Of a stretch of 64,000 bases of DNA, positions 27,165 to 36,136 are shown one piece after another. A program made the position numbers and the translations under genes. Position 1 is the stretch's first letter; each line of letters starts with the position of its first letter. Origin of the DNA: Natronococcus sp. A-GB1. Lineage in GTDB: Archaea > Halobacteriota > Halobacteria > Halobacteriales > Natrialbaceae. Location of the stretch: NCBI RefSeq assembly GCF_029688845.1, contig NZ_JARUKW010000012.1:1-64000 (forward strand), given 5' to 3'. The notes under the pieces were generated by a model that was given only the letters and a program-made list of their open reading frames with translations, ran no database searches and was not told where the DNA came from.

Positions 27165-27923
27165 TTAGTCGCTCATCCCACCGATCTCCATACACTCCAT
27201 CTCCGGCGGTTCGATCGGATCGACCGCTCCCCAGGAGTGGAAATCCATCGTGCCCTCCTCGAATTCGATCCGGTGGATGTACCCCGTGTCGACGCTGACG
27301 TAGTAGGTCGTGTCCTCGTCGACTGCCCCATCCTCTGCAGCGAGGAGTTCGAAGACGTACACCTGTTCTCCGTCGATTTCGTCCGTTCCAGCCGGTTCCA
27401 GTTCCGCGTGTTCGGTGGTTTCGTCCTCGAAATCGGGATCCTCCAAGTCTTCTGCTTCGGGGTCCTCCTGGATGGCTTCGCCCGGACCCATCAGGAAACA
27501 CTCGTCGCCCTCGACCCAGTAAGTCTCGTCGCCGATCACGTACGACTCCCTCGTCCCCTCGTCGCCCTCCAGTCGCATGTAACTGTCCTCGCCGTGGACA
27601 CGCCCGATCCATTCGACCCGTTCGCCTTCCACCTCCATTTCTGCCTCGTAGGCGTAGGCGTCGGCCATCCGGACCGTCTCGCCGAACCGTGCGTCTCCTT
27701 CCCCTTCGTCTTCGTCGTCCGCGTCGTCATCGTCTTCGGCTTCAGCGTCATCTGCGTCGTCTTCGTCGTCCGTGGCGTCGTCCGGGCCGTTCGCGTCGTC
27801 CCCGGTATCATCCGATTCGTCACCGTCGTCGGTGTCGCCGCCCGCACATCCGGCGACGGCGACGATTCCGGCAACGCCTGCCACCCGCAGAACCCGTCGG
27901 CGGGCTAGCGGTTCGTTGGTCAT
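27165..27923 (-). CDS. Tat-exported lipoprotein, LolA/LppX-like fold likely
   Basis: A 252-residue protein. RRRVLRVAGVAGIVAVAGC is a twin-arginine signal ending in a lipobox Cys at about residue 26. A very acidic Asp/Glu linker (about 28-75) follows, then a beta-rich domain with YEAEMEVEGERVEWIGRVHGEDSYMRLEGDEGTRESYVIGDETYWVEGDE, resembling LolA/LppX-type periplasmic lipid-carrier folds. It is anchored outside the membrane; ligand unknown. Neighbours give no hint. Confidence 0.8.
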   Translation of the reverse strand: MTNEPLARRRVLRVAGVAGIVAVAGCAGGDTDDGDESDDTGDDANGPDDATDDEDDADDAEAEDDDDADDEDEGEGDARFGETVRMADAYAYEAEMEVEGERVEWIGRVHGEDSYMRLEGDEGTRESYVIGDETYWVEGDECFLMGPGEAIQEDPEAEDLEDPDFEDETTEHAELEPAGTDEIDGEQVYVFELLAAEDGAVDEDTTYYVSVDTGYIHRIEFEEGTMDFHSWGAVDPIEPPEMECMEIGGMSD

Positions 27924-28230
27924 CTCGGAGCCACCACCATTGTCTCGCTCGCCGTTTTGTTCCCCCTCGGATCGACTGCCGATCCGCGTTCCGTGTCGAT
28001 TGTGTCGGCTCTCATGATATTCTTCGTGGACCCTCGGTGCTCGATCGTCGGTATCGGTTCCTTGTGTCGTCTCCGAATTCGAACCCTAGGGAACCACGGT
28101 GTACGTGCCGCACTAAGAGAATATAAAAACACTCACTAATCAGTTAGCAGTACTGTTCTGAATCGCTATACTGTAGCTGAAAAAATCCTTCCCGTAGTTC
28201 GTTCCGGAGTCTCCCCGTGCCAACAGAACA
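27924..28230. other. Intergenic stretch
   Basis: About 300 bases between the lipoprotein start and the open frame at 28231. No gene, repeat or RNA was recognised; one CTAG is at 28086. Confidence 0.5.
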
Positions 28231-28815
28231 CTACGAGCAGACGGTTCGCGACGGGGTTTGGCTCGTGGAGGACTCAGATCCGATGCTCTCTGAGGACGCT
28301 TCGCTCCTCCGCAAGCACCGGCGAGAGAAGAAATGTAACGAACGCCGCCACACGACACGATGGGCGTCGTCTCGGCGAGCAAGCGACCGTGAGCTGCGAC
28401 GACCACGCGAGATGATTCCGTCACTGCCGACCGATAACCCACCTGTCGCCACGGCCTGATCCACAACCCGTGGAAACGGAGACGTTGTACGTACATTGAA
28501 CGATACGCCGTTTCGATCATTGGCATCCCGTGCTGTTTCGACGCGCCTTCCATCGATTCGCTGGCCCCTCTCTGAATTTCGCGATTGTCGGTCCCCGATC
28601 CACGTCTCTTTTACGCCCTCTAGAGACTCGCCGATTTTCCGGCTGCGATAACCGAAGATGGCTGCCGAACCGTCCTCGGACATTATGATCGGCCAAAACG
28701 GCTCGTCGGCGGTCAGATCCTCTCCAGCAACAGTCGCGTAGACGGCTCCTTCGGAAACACGCTCGAAGTTCTCGACATCGGGGCCGTGATCGCGGTTGTT
28801 GGCCACCGACGACAT
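28231..28815 (-). CDS. Small haloarchaeal protein with an abnormal C-terminal extension
   Basis: GGAGGTGG lies five bases before the ATG at 28813-28815, so the start is well supported. Residues 1 to about 68 (SEGAVYATVAGEDLTADEPFWPIIMSEDGSAAIFGYRSRK) look like a compact beta protein, perhaps of the DUF7556-like type (weak). After about residue 72 the frame turns Arg/Ser-rich and resembles non-coding DNA. A one-base frame change near there would end the protein at once at TAG/TAA, so the natural gene may be about 65-70 residues, with a frame loss adding the tail. No firm family. Confidence 0.45.
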   Translation of the reverse strand: MSSVANNRDHGPDVENFERVSEGAVYATVAGEDLTADEPFWPIIMSEDGSAAIFGYRSRKIGESLEGVKETWIGDRQSRNSERGQRIDGRRVETARDANDRNGVSFNVRTTSPFPRVVDQAVATGGLSVGSDGIISRGRRSSRSLARRDDAHRVVWRRSLHFFSRRCLRRSEASSESIGSESSTSQTPSRTVCS

Positions 28816-28956
28816 GTAGCCACCTCCACCGCTGCCGCTCGAGGACGCTCCACATTGCCATCTACTATAGAATTGTTACGACTGGAACTCGAGTTATATC
28901 CGCAGAAACCCGTCCCAACGGATGTTTTCACGTGGGGATGTAAAGAATTTGATGAG

Positions 28957-29109
28957 TGCCCGGGGAGGGCTCCGAACCCTCGATCTCCGCATGTCCCAGG
29001 TCCGAGGCTCGGCAGTCCTCTAAAGGGACACGGAGGCTTCCAAGGCGGAACCGCACCGAATCTCTGAACCCTATGAGTGCGGCGCTATGTCCAGCTAAGC
29101 CACCCGGGC
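28957..29109 (-). tRNA. tRNA-Met (CAU, elongator) with a 79-nt intron
   Basis: On the minus strand, the acceptor GCCCGGG pairs with CCCGGGC, the discriminator is A, the anticodon stem CCGCA pairs with TGCGG, and the T arm is GAGGG-TTCGGAG-CCCTC. The anticodon loop reads CTCATA before the intron and A after it, so the anticodon is CAT and the intron sits after position 37. The intron is 79 nt and the mature tRNA 74 nt without CCA. Haloarchaeal elongator tRNA-Met is known to carry an intron, removed by the splicing endonuclease. Confidence 0.93.
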
Positions 29110-29210
29110 TCGTTTTCGAGTAGTGCGGTCTGTTTCTTTAACCTTCCCTTTCGCGTCGGCCGTGCAAGCAGAACCCACGCATTTATCACCGAATCTACCC
29201 AACGCCGGAT

Positions 29211-30200
29211 ATGACCGTTCCCGTCATCGTTCGATCCGACCTCGGCGACGAGGAGGTCCGAACACGGGTCTCGCTCGGCGGTGACGACGAGCTCTTCGTT
29301 GCAGACTCGAGCAGTATCGTCTACCGTGCGGAGGGGTTGCTGACCGACGAGTCGACCGAGGAACTCACCTACGACGCAGACCGACTCACCCTCTCGGATG
29401 GGCGCCGAAAGACGTCGCTCGCCCTCGAGTACCCCCTGTCTGGCACTGCCGAGGTGACCGTTCCCGCGAGTAAGACCGACGACGTTCTCCGACCGGTGCT
29501 GGCGGGCGTGTTGCGAGCCAACGACGTTATCGACCCCGACGAGTCGCTCATCGAGGTCTACCGGTTCAGCGAGCTCACCCTGATCCTGACCGAGCGGCGG
29601 CTGATCGAACACGTCGGCACGGCGGTCTGGGACGAGGGGTACGAGACGTACCACTTCCGAGACGTGACGAACCTCTCGTTCGAGGAGGGCGACGTCGCGA
29701 CCCGTATCGTTCTCGAGGTCGACGGGCGTCCTCAGCGAATCAAGGCGCCCAACGATGCGGCCGACGACCTCCGCGAGCGACTCAAGCGGGCGCTGGTCGA
29801 CTACTACGAGCGCACCTCGGGAACCGACCCCGAGGAACCGGACCCGCTCGAGAGGTCCCAGGAGCGAGTGCCGACCGGCGAGGAGCAGACTGAACGACCC
29901 TCCCGGTCGAGGCGAGCCGTCCGTTCGGAGCCGGCGCGAGCCGACGGCCAGCGGGCCGCAGTCGAGTCGCGACCGCCGATGGCCGGAACCGCCGACGGCG
30001 CGACGGCCGACGCCACCCAGAACGTCGCGCGGGCGGCAGTCGCCGACTCCACCGGCTCCGACGGCGACGATGCGGCGAGCCAGGAGATCCTTGAGCGACT
30101 CGAGGCTCTCGAGGAGACCGTCGAGCGCCAGAACGAACGCCTCGAGGCCCAACAGCAGACGATCGAGCGACTCATCGACGAACTCCGGCAGGGACGGTAG
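29211..30200 (+). CDS. Conserved haloarchaeal protein with C-terminal coiled coil (DUF7115-like)
   Basis: A 329-residue protein. The N-terminal half (about 1-195) is beta-rich with two related PH-like units: VYRAEGLLTDESTEELTYDADRLTLSDGRRKTSLAL and ELTLILTERRLIEHVGTAVWDEGYETYHFRDVTNLSFEEG. A disordered Arg/Ala/Glu linker follows, then a coiled coil at about 288-327 (LERLEALEETVERQNERLEAQQQTIERLIDEL). The DUF7115 name is from memory. Probably cytoplasmic; function unknown. Confidence 0.7.
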   Translation: MTVPVIVRSDLGDEEVRTRVSLGGDDELFVADSSSIVYRAEGLLTDESTEELTYDADRLTLSDGRRKTSLALEYPLSGTAEVTVPASKTDDVLRPVLAGVLRANDVIDPDESLIEVYRFSELTLILTERRLIEHVGTAVWDEGYETYHFRDVTNLSFEEGDVATRIVLEVDGRPQRIKAPNDAADDLRERLKRALVDYYERTSGTDPEEPDPLERSQERVPTGEEQTERPSRSRRAVRSEPARADGQRAAVESRPPMAGTADGATADATQNVARAAVADSTGSDGDDAASQEILERLEALEETVERQNERLEAQQQTIERLIDELRQGR

Positions 30201-30204
30201 CTGA

Positions 30205-30588
30205 CTACTCCCGACCCGTTACCTTCCGAATACAGGATGAGCCGTACGGACCGAGCTCGCCGCCCTCGAGGTCAATGAAGTAGCCCGTCGAGAGCCCCGA
30301 GCCACAGCGCCGACAGGAGAACTCGCCTTCCTTCGTGATCACGTCCCGATCGAACCGCACGTACTGGCGGCTCTTCGGTCGGACGATCCCGTCCTCCCGC
30401 TCGATGATCCCGCGAAGTTCGGCCTCGTCGAGGATCGTCCGGACGACCGTCGGGTCCGTGGTGACGGTCTCGATCCGGTCGACGACGTCCGGTAGGGGCA
30501 GCGATTCGTGCTCGAGTCGCTCGAGCAGCGCCAGCCCGAGTTCGACGCGGTCGTCGGTCGGATCGACCGCACGCTCGTCGCCGTTCAT
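30205..30588 (-). CDS. DUF5830-like protein with a zinc-type CxxC
   Basis: A 127-residue protein. Residues about 15-80 look like a winged helix (LLERLEHESLPLPDVVDRIETVTTDPTVVRTILDEAELRGII). The C-terminus has SCRRCGSGLSTGYFIDLEGGELGPYGSSCIRKVTG with a CxxC and a later Cys, suggesting a zinc site. It converges with the gene before it with five bases between the stops. Confidence 0.7.
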   Translation of the reverse strand: MNGDERAVDPTDDRVELGLALLERLEHESLPLPDVVDRIETVTTDPTVVRTILDEAELRGIIEREDGIVRPKSRQYVRFDRDVITKEGEFSCRRCGSGLSTGYFIDLEGGELGPYGSSCIRKVTGRE

Positions 30589-30706
30589 CGCCGAACACTG
30601 GCCTGCCGGAGCGAATAAACGTTGTGTTGAGGCGCGTTTCGGATAGTCTCCTTCACCTCGAGCGTACGCAGGAGTCCGGAGGTGCTACCGAAGTGGCTGT
30701 AACGGA

Positions 30707-30871
30707 CTAGCGAAACGGGTCGCTACAGTCGATGACAACGCCGTGTTGCGGACAGACGTACTTGCAGTGGCGCTTGAACATCGGTGCTTCGCAGTGCGGA
30801 CAGGTGGGGGCGCCCGCGGCTCCGCTCGTCGACTCCGAACTCCCGGCATCGTCGCTCCCGCGGTCGGTCAT
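30707..30871 (-). CDS. Small zinc-finger protein (HVO_2523-like)
   Basis: A 54-residue protein. CPHCEAPMFKRHCKYVCPQHGVVIDCSDPF carries a CPxC site and further Cys/His residues, fitting the abundant haloarchaeal CPxCG-type mini zinc proteins. The start MTDRGSDDAGSS at 30871 excludes an upstream shadow in the same frame. The HVO_2523 comparison is from memory. Confidence 0.75.
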   Translation of the reverse strand: MTDRGSDDAGSSESTSGAAGAPTCPHCEAPMFKRHCKYVCPQHGVVIDCSDPFR

Positions 30872-30909
30872 ACGATTCCGTTCGCTCGAGCGCCACAAGT
30901 AGCTCCCGC

Positions 30910-31242
30910 TCACTCGGAGCAGGCGGCGATCCGGCGCACCCGCTGTGCCATCGCCGGCCTCGTAACGGCACGGATGAGCGTCGTCGCCGGCCGATACGTG
31001 AGCTCCCCCTCGCTGAACTTGGTCGCCGTGAGCGACCACAGTCCAGGTGCGTGAAAGGCGATCCGACAGCGTCCCGTCTCGTCGGTTCGGACGGCCTTTC
31101 GTCGGCTGGAGACGGTGACGCCCTCGATCGGGTTCTGCAGTCGGTCCCGAACGCGGACCGTCACGGGTTCGCCGAGCAGTACTTCGTCGGAGTCGACCTC
31201 GATAACGAGCGTTCGCGTCGTCCTCATGCTGAACGTTCGCAC
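30910..31242 (-). CDS. Ig-like/carboxypeptidase-regulatory-like domain protein
   Basis: A 110-residue protein (or 105 from the second ATG at 31227). EVLLGEPVTVRVRDRLQNPIEGVTVSSRRKAVRTDETGRCRIAFHAPGLWSLTATK is a single beta-sandwich of the CarboxypepD_reg/Ig-like kind, followed by a basic helix. No signal peptide is seen, so it is probably cytoplasmic. It lies 38 bases upstream of the small zinc protein on the same strand, so they may be co-transcribed. Function unknown. Confidence 0.65.
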   Translation of the reverse strand: MRTFSMRTTRTLVIEVDSDEVLLGEPVTVRVRDRLQNPIEGVTVSSRRKAVRTDETGRCRIAFHAPGLWSLTATKFSEGELTYRPATTLIRAVTRPAMAQRVRRIAACSE

Positions 31243-31340
31243 GCCACGATCAAAATGCTATCACCTGACCATGATGGGATAGCGGATCGATTCGCTCGAG
31301 CCAGAAAAGTCGAAACGACAGTCGCGTCAGCTACCGGCCG

Positions 31341-34300
31341 TTAGCACTCGCTCCAGCCACAGGACTCGCAGGTCTTGCAGCCTTCGGAGTAGTACAGCGA
31401 CAGCGAACCGCAGTCCGGACATTCGGGCGACTCGCCTGCGTCGATGAGGTCCTGAATCGCGTCGTCGTCGCTCGCCCCGCTCGCGGCGGCGGCGCCGCCG
31501 TCGGTCTTCGGCCCGTCGACGGCCGTCTCGGCGTCTGCGTCAGCCGCATCCTCCAAGGTCTGCTGAGTCGGGTACGGTTTGTCGATCTCCTCCTCGAGGT
31601 AGCGACGCATCGCGGTGCCGATGGCGTCGGGGATCGACTGGATCTGCTCGCCCTTGTCCCAGGCCACCTTGGGACTTCGGGTCCCGCAGAGTTCGTCGAC
31701 GATCTCTTCGGGGTCGACGCCCGAGCGAAGCGAGGTCGAGATGACCTTCGCCAGCGCCTCGGTAAAGGAGTTCGTGAATCCGCCCGAGTGGCCGATGTTC
31801 GCGAACAGCTCGAACGGCTGGCCCGTCTCGGGGTCCTCGTTGATCGTGACGTAGACCTTCCCGTAGCCGGTGTCGATGCGCTGGCTGACGCCGTGGAGGG
31901 CGTCTGGTCGCTCGCGCTTTTCGGTGAAGTCGACCTGGACGGGCTCGCGGTCGTCCGCCTCGTCGACCAGCGAACCGACGTCGTCCTCGAGGATCTCCTG
32001 GACGTTCTGGCTCTCGAGGAACGCCTCGAGGCCGCCGAAGATCTCGTCGATCTGCTCGACGAGCGTCTCCGCGGCCTCGGTCTCGTCGGCGAAGTCGGCG
32101 TTCTCGGCGCGGGTCGTCAGCACCTGCTTCGACCGGGTGCCGTCACGGTAGTAGGTGACCCCCTTGCCGCCGTGTTCGTAGATGTACTCGAAGACGTCCT
32201 TGGCGTCCTCGAGTGTGGAGTCGCTGGGCGCGTTGACCGTCTTCGAGATCGCGGAGTCGACGCCGGCCTGACAGGCGACCTGCACGCCCGCGTGTGCCTT
32301 CGCCGAGAGGTCGCCGGTCGTGACGAACAGCTCGCCGATCGCGTCGGGCACCGTCGAGAGCCCCTCGACGCCGTTGAACTGGTTGGTCGCCATCTGTTCC
32401 TGGGCCTCCTCCTTGACGGCGTCGACGTCGATGCCGTTGTCCTCCAGCACCCGGAGGAAGTAGTCGTCGAACTCGACTAACATTTCGTCGCCCTGGACGT
32501 CGTCGGAGACGTTCTTGTAGTAGGCGACGTTGTAGATCGGCTCGCAGCCGCCGGTGGTGTTGCCCACCATGCTCGTGGTGCCCGTCGGTGCGATGGTCGT
32601 CGTGTTGTGGTTGCGAATCGGGAACCCGTCGGCCCAGTCGTCGGCGTCCTCGCCGGTCTGGTGTTCGAACCACTCGCGGTACTCGGTCGGGTCCGCGTAC
32701 TTGGACTCGGTCCACTCCTCGAAGCTGCCCCGCTGCTCGGCGAGTTCGTGGGAGGTCCACTTCGAGGTGTGGTTGATGTGGGTCATCAGCTGGCGGGCGA
32801 CCTCGTTGGAGGTCTCGCTGCCGTACTCCATGCCCAGCTGAATGTACAGCTGCGCCAGGCCCATGATTCCCAGCCCGATCTTGCGCATCTCCCGGACCTT
32901 CTGCTCGATCTTCTCGACTGGGAAGTCCGACATGGTGACGACGTTCTCCAAAAAGCGCGTCCCCATCTCGATGCGACGGTCGAACTCCTCGAAGTCGACG
33001 GCCTCCTCGAGGAAGGCGTTGACGGCCGCCTCGAGGTCGTCGTACTCGTCGCCGTGCTCGTCGTACCAGACGCGCCAGTCCGGCGCCTCGAGATCGGCGA
33101 GCGTCGAGAGGTTGATGTGGCCGAGGTTACAGGCCTCGTACTCCTCGAGGGGCTGTTCGCCACAGGGGTTCGTCGCGAGGATGCGGTGGTCGGGGTGTTT
33201 CTCGACGTCGAAGGAGTGTTCCTTGTTCACTCGCTCGAGGTAGATCACGCCGGGCTCGCCGTTCTCGTGGGCGCCCTCGACGATGTCGTCCCAGAGCTCT
33301 TCGGCCGGGATCGACAGCTCCTCGCCGACCTCGACGTACTCGCCGAGACCGAACATCTCGTACAGTTCCTTCGTCTCCGCGGTCGCGATGTGGGGCTCTT
33401 CCGTGCGGGGGTTGGTGAACGTGAACTCCTCGCCGTTCTGCAGGGCCTCCATGAAGTCGTCGGTGACGCCGACGGAGATGTTGAAGTTCGAGAGGTGGCC
33501 CTCGACGGCGTTGCGAAGGTGTTTCGGAACCCGGCCCTCGTCGTCGATGAGCTCGCGGGCCTCCTCTAAGGCCGCCTGGAAGGTGGTGTGCGTGTAGTCG
33601 TCGGGGTCGTTCAGGCGCAGCGTCTCGGCCAGGGAGACGTCTTTGTTCTTGGCGTGGATGAACTGGATGACGTCCGGATGGGAGACCCGCATGACGCCCA
33701 TCTGGGCGCCCCGTCGTGCGCCACCCTGGGCGATCGTCTCGCACATCTGGTCGTAGGTGCGCATGAACGTGATCGGGCCGCTGGCGATACCTCCAGTCGA
33801 GCCGACCGCGTCGCCGTAGGGCCGCAGGCGCCAGAAAGCGTACCCCATGCCGCCGCCGCTCTGGAAGACCTGTGCGGCCTCCTTTGCGGTCTGGTGGATG
33901 TCGTCGATGTCGTCCTCGGGGGAGTCGACGAAACACGCCGAGAGCTGCTGGAGCTCGTCGCCCGCGTTCATCAGGGTCGGCGAGTTCGGCATGAAGTCGA
34001 GGTTCGCCATCATCTCCTGGAACTCCTCGGCGACGTCCTCGACGTGGGCCCGGACCTCCTCGGGCAGCTCGGGGACGACGGTGTCGTAGGCGAACTTGTT
34101 GACGTTGTAGATAGAGAGCGCGGCCTCGCTGTCGTCGTTCGCCGTGGTGCCCGCCCCGAAGACCTCGGCGGCGAGTTCGTCCCGCCGCGGATGGTCGGGC
34201 TTGAGCTGGTCGGGCGTAACCGTGATCTCGAGGTCGCGTTTCTCGGCCTCGAAGACGGCCTCCGCGAGCGCGATGTTCTTGCCGACGCGGTCGAACAGGT

Positions 34301-34463
34301 CCTCCTGGCGCTCGACGAGTTCGCCGTCGGCGTCCTTGCGGAGGTATCGGGCGGGGAGAATGTTGTCGTAGGCGTTGGCGGTCAGGCGCTCCTCGAGGGT
34401 GTCGCCCTCGGTGCGCTTGATCGGGAGGGTGAGCTCCTCCGCGGAGAGATCGGATTCGCTCAT
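31341..34463 (-). CDS. nrdJ: Adenosylcobalamin-dependent ribonucleoside-diphosphate reductase
   Basis: A 1040-residue class II ribonucleotide reductase that makes deoxynucleotides with B12. Recognisable pieces: the first redox Cys in LQQLSACFVDSP, the central loop ATNPCGEQPLEEYEACNLGHINLS with the radical Cys, the APTGTTSMVGNTTGGCEPIYN block, a TSCPD domain (about 870-955), and a zinc-ribbon-like end CPDCGSLSLYYSEGCKTCESCGWSEC. The start MSESDLSAEELTLPIKRTEG at 34463 replaces a longer frame. No intein interrupts it. No partner subunit is needed. Confidence 0.95.
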   Translation of the reverse strand: MSESDLSAEELTLPIKRTEGDTLEERLTANAYDNILPARYLRKDADGELVERQEDLFDRVGKNIALAEAVFEAEKRDLEITVTPDQLKPDHPRRDELAAEVFGAGTTANDDSEAALSIYNVNKFAYDTVVPELPEEVRAHVEDVAEEFQEMMANLDFMPNSPTLMNAGDELQQLSACFVDSPEDDIDDIHQTAKEAAQVFQSGGGMGYAFWRLRPYGDAVGSTGGIASGPITFMRTYDQMCETIAQGGARRGAQMGVMRVSHPDVIQFIHAKNKDVSLAETLRLNDPDDYTHTTFQAALEEARELIDDEGRVPKHLRNAVEGHLSNFNISVGVTDDFMEALQNGEEFTFTNPRTEEPHIATAETKELYEMFGLGEYVEVGEELSIPAEELWDDIVEGAHENGEPGVIYLERVNKEHSFDVEKHPDHRILATNPCGEQPLEEYEACNLGHINLSTLADLEAPDWRVWYDEHGDEYDDLEAAVNAFLEEAVDFEEFDRRIEMGTRFLENVVTMSDFPVEKIEQKVREMRKIGLGIMGLAQLYIQLGMEYGSETSNEVARQLMTHINHTSKWTSHELAEQRGSFEEWTESKYADPTEYREWFEHQTGEDADDWADGFPIRNHNTTTIAPTGTTSMVGNTTGGCEPIYNVAYYKNVSDDVQGDEMLVEFDDYFLRVLEDNGIDVDAVKEEAQEQMATNQFNGVEGLSTVPDAIGELFVTTGDLSAKAHAGVQVACQAGVDSAISKTVNAPSDSTLEDAKDVFEYIYEHGGKGVTYYRDGTRSKQVLTTRAENADFADETEAAETLVEQIDEIFGGLEAFLESQNVQEILEDDVGSLVDEADDREPVQVDFTEKRERPDALHGVSQRIDTGYGKVYVTINEDPETGQPFELFANIGHSGGFTNSFTEALAKVISTSLRSGVDPEEIVDELCGTRSPKVAWDKGEQIQSIPDAIGTAMRRYLEEEIDKPYPTQQTLEDAADADAETAVDGPKTDGGAAAASGASDDDAIQDLIDAGESPECPDCGSLSLYYSEGCKTCESCGWSEC

Positions 34464-35058
34464 GCGCGGGTCACCTCGAGGGTAGCCCGCTGTCGGCTGT
34501 CGATTCGGGTGCGGGACCAAGTCCTGACGAAGATCATTGTAGCGAAGAATCGATATTCATCGACATCGTATAACTTCTTCCATTTTTGGTTCACTAGTGA
34601 AAGTGTAGTTGCAAAGCTATTCCTATGCTCTATCAAGGCTCGCGGGGAAAGAGCGAAACTGCCCTTTTCGCGCTTATGAAGGACTACTACGCCAACCGAC
34701 TTAATGATTTTCAGAGCAAAATGAAAACGCATCTCTAAGAAAAGTTCTTGCCTGATTGCTATGCATATTTCATTTATAACTTCTCACCTGAATACAGATC
34801 CTGGAAATTCGGATGGAGTATAAAATATTTTCGCAGCTGAACAGGCTTCGATGATTCACAGCAGTATGAGGAGCAAATAGACGCCATTTGGCTGGCAGTT
34901 TTATACACATACCTATCCCAGATATATATATGACTGAATCTGCATAGTAGATCTGTCGCCCAGCAAGATCCGGTAGGAAGATAGCAGACTAGACGGATTA
35001 TATGCTGGGCAAAAAGCGGAATCATCTGGACTGCTGCCACAGCCCAGTGGTTGTCGCG
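34464..35058. other. Lower-GC non-coding island (left part)
   Basis: Sequence between nrdJ and a 56-residue frame. It contains repeat A (34538-34726) and then an AT-rich segment around 34740-34960 with no recognised gene. The composition is clearly unlike the flanking genes. Short frames (for example 34774-35040 minus) are not gene-like. Confidence 0.6.
34538..34726 (+). repeat. Diverged direct repeat, copy A
   Basis: Shares TGTAGCGAAGAATCG, TTCGCGCTTA and CTTAATGATTTTCAGA with copy B (35286-35484) in the same order and orientation, with the rest diverged and a few indels. On the minus strand both copies could encode a similar peptide beginning LKIIK and containing KRE and LIE, so the unit may be a decayed small gene or a mobile-element piece. 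Confidence 0.75.
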
Positions 35059-35229
35059 CTATCTGGAAAACCAGACGACCAATGCACAGGCGTAAGCTAC
35101 GAGCCCAAACACGGCTGCCACTAAGACAGTAGTGGATTCACCGGTTGAACTGGCCGCAATAGCAGGGAAAGGGGCGCCTACTGCGAAAGTCGTCTCCAGG
35201 TCTCTACTGTCCGTGTCGTTGGAGGACAT
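35059..35229 (-). CDS. 56-residue microprotein with one C-terminal membrane helix
   Basis: ATG at 35227-35229 (MSSNDTDSRDLETTFAVGAP) to TAG at 35059-35061. A polar head is followed by one strongly hydrophobic helix (TVLVAAVFGLVAYACALVVWF) and a final SR. Codon use is less GC-rich than in neighbours. A tandem pair CGCATGCGG (35248-35270 region) lies upstream and may be regulatory. It lies between the two direct repeats. Function unknown. Confidence 0.5.
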   Translation of the reverse strand: MSSNDTDSRDLETTFAVGAPFPAIAASSTGESTTVLVAAVFGLVAYACALVVWFSR

Positions 35230-35285
35230 GCTCGTTAGGGGTGTCGCATGCGGTCTTTCGCATGCGGCTCCAAGTGACGGCCACT

Positions 35286-35484
35286 TGTAGCGAAGAATCG
35301 GTATTCATCGGCGCCTCATAATTGTAGTGGTATTCTTCCATTCTTATTGTGGTAGTACAACCATGGTTGCATAGCTGGTCCGGTACTCAATCAGGGGTTG
35401 TGATGCGAGGGTGAAACGGCTCTCTTCGCGCTTACGAGTGAGTAGTACGGCGACGGCCTTAATGATTTTCAGACCAGACTGAAA
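35286..35484 (+). repeat. Diverged direct repeat, copy B
   Basis: Second copy of the unit at 34538-34726. The two copies bracket about 560 bases that include the 56-residue microprotein. No terminal inverted repeat or target duplication was noticed. Confidence 0.75.
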
Positions 35485-35599
35485 GTAAATTTGCGGACGA
35501 TGAGGTCCCTCATCCACGCCTCGAGCTGTACGGAACAGATACTGTAATCTTTGCGTGTCTTTCAAAATATCCAGAAAGACTACATAGTTGCCGTGCGGG

Positions 35600-35779
35600 A
35601 TGGAACGTATGCTCGATCCACTCACATCCAGTACGGGGATCCTCCTCGCGCTGGCCGTCCTCGTCCTCGTCATGGTCGCGATCCTCGCGGTTCGGGTCGC
35701 GATCAAACTGGCCATCCGCGTCGGCCTCGTCGCCGGCGTCGCCCTCGCGGGGCTCTACACCGTCGGCGTTATCGGATAG
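35600..35779 (+). CDS. Small hydrophobic membrane protein
   Basis: A 59-residue protein from ATG 35600 (MERMLDPLTSSTG) or 56 from ATG 35609. It is almost entirely hydrophobic: ILLALAVLVLVMVAILAV and VGLVAGVALAGLYTVGVIG, separated by a short charged break (RVAIKLAIR). Probably two membrane helices. GC content returns to the chromosomal level here. No family is recognised. Confidence 0.6.
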   Translation: MERMLDPLTSSTGILLALAVLVLVMVAILAVRVAIKLAIRVGLVAGVALAGLYTVGVIG

Positions 35780-36136
35780 GTCGTTCGAGAACCCACGGCA
35801 GTGTCGGCTGCCGAAGACTCGAGCGTGCTACTCGAGCCGACAACACGGGATCGCCACGCCCTCCCCAACCGATTTCTGCTCACGGACGCTACGCGTCCGT
35901 TCGCACGGTATGCGAGACCAGGTTCCGCGCTACACTCACTCACTTCCTTCGTTCGCTCATCCGCTGTCAGAGCACGCTCTGACAAGCCTTCGTTCACGCT
36001 GTTCACGAAGACCTCGCACGGCTTGGGTCCGAGAGCTCGCAGTTCGCTCGCTCTCGGTCAGCGCGCGCCACTGCAATGCCGGTCGCTCAGTCGGGAGTAA
36101 CAGAAGTCAAGCCAAAAGTAGCCGAACCGACACCCG
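35780..36136. other. Non-coding stretch with dispersed repeat copy 2
   Basis: Between the small membrane gene and trpG. Most of it belongs to the repeat described at 12445-12549, here with a longer spacer. The frames across it are Arg/Ser-rich shadows. Confidence 0.6.
35847..36017 (-). repeat. Dispersed repeat, copy 2 (inverted relative to copy 1)
   Basis: Block 2 is at 35847-35870 and block 1 at 35964-36017; block 1 is 54/54 identical to copy 1 after reverse complementing. The spacer is 93 bases and contains a second hairpin GGACGCT-ACG-CGTCC-like run (35884-35900). Confidence 0.85.

Noticed and set aside
31341-34463. Intein inside the ribonucleotide reductase
   Set aside because: The length is that of an uninterrupted class II enzyme and all catalytic blocks follow without an insertion.
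34774-35040. 88-residue minus frame in the AT-rich island
   Set aside because: Cys/Ser/Tyr-rich composition unlike haloarchaeal proteins; no start signal or family.
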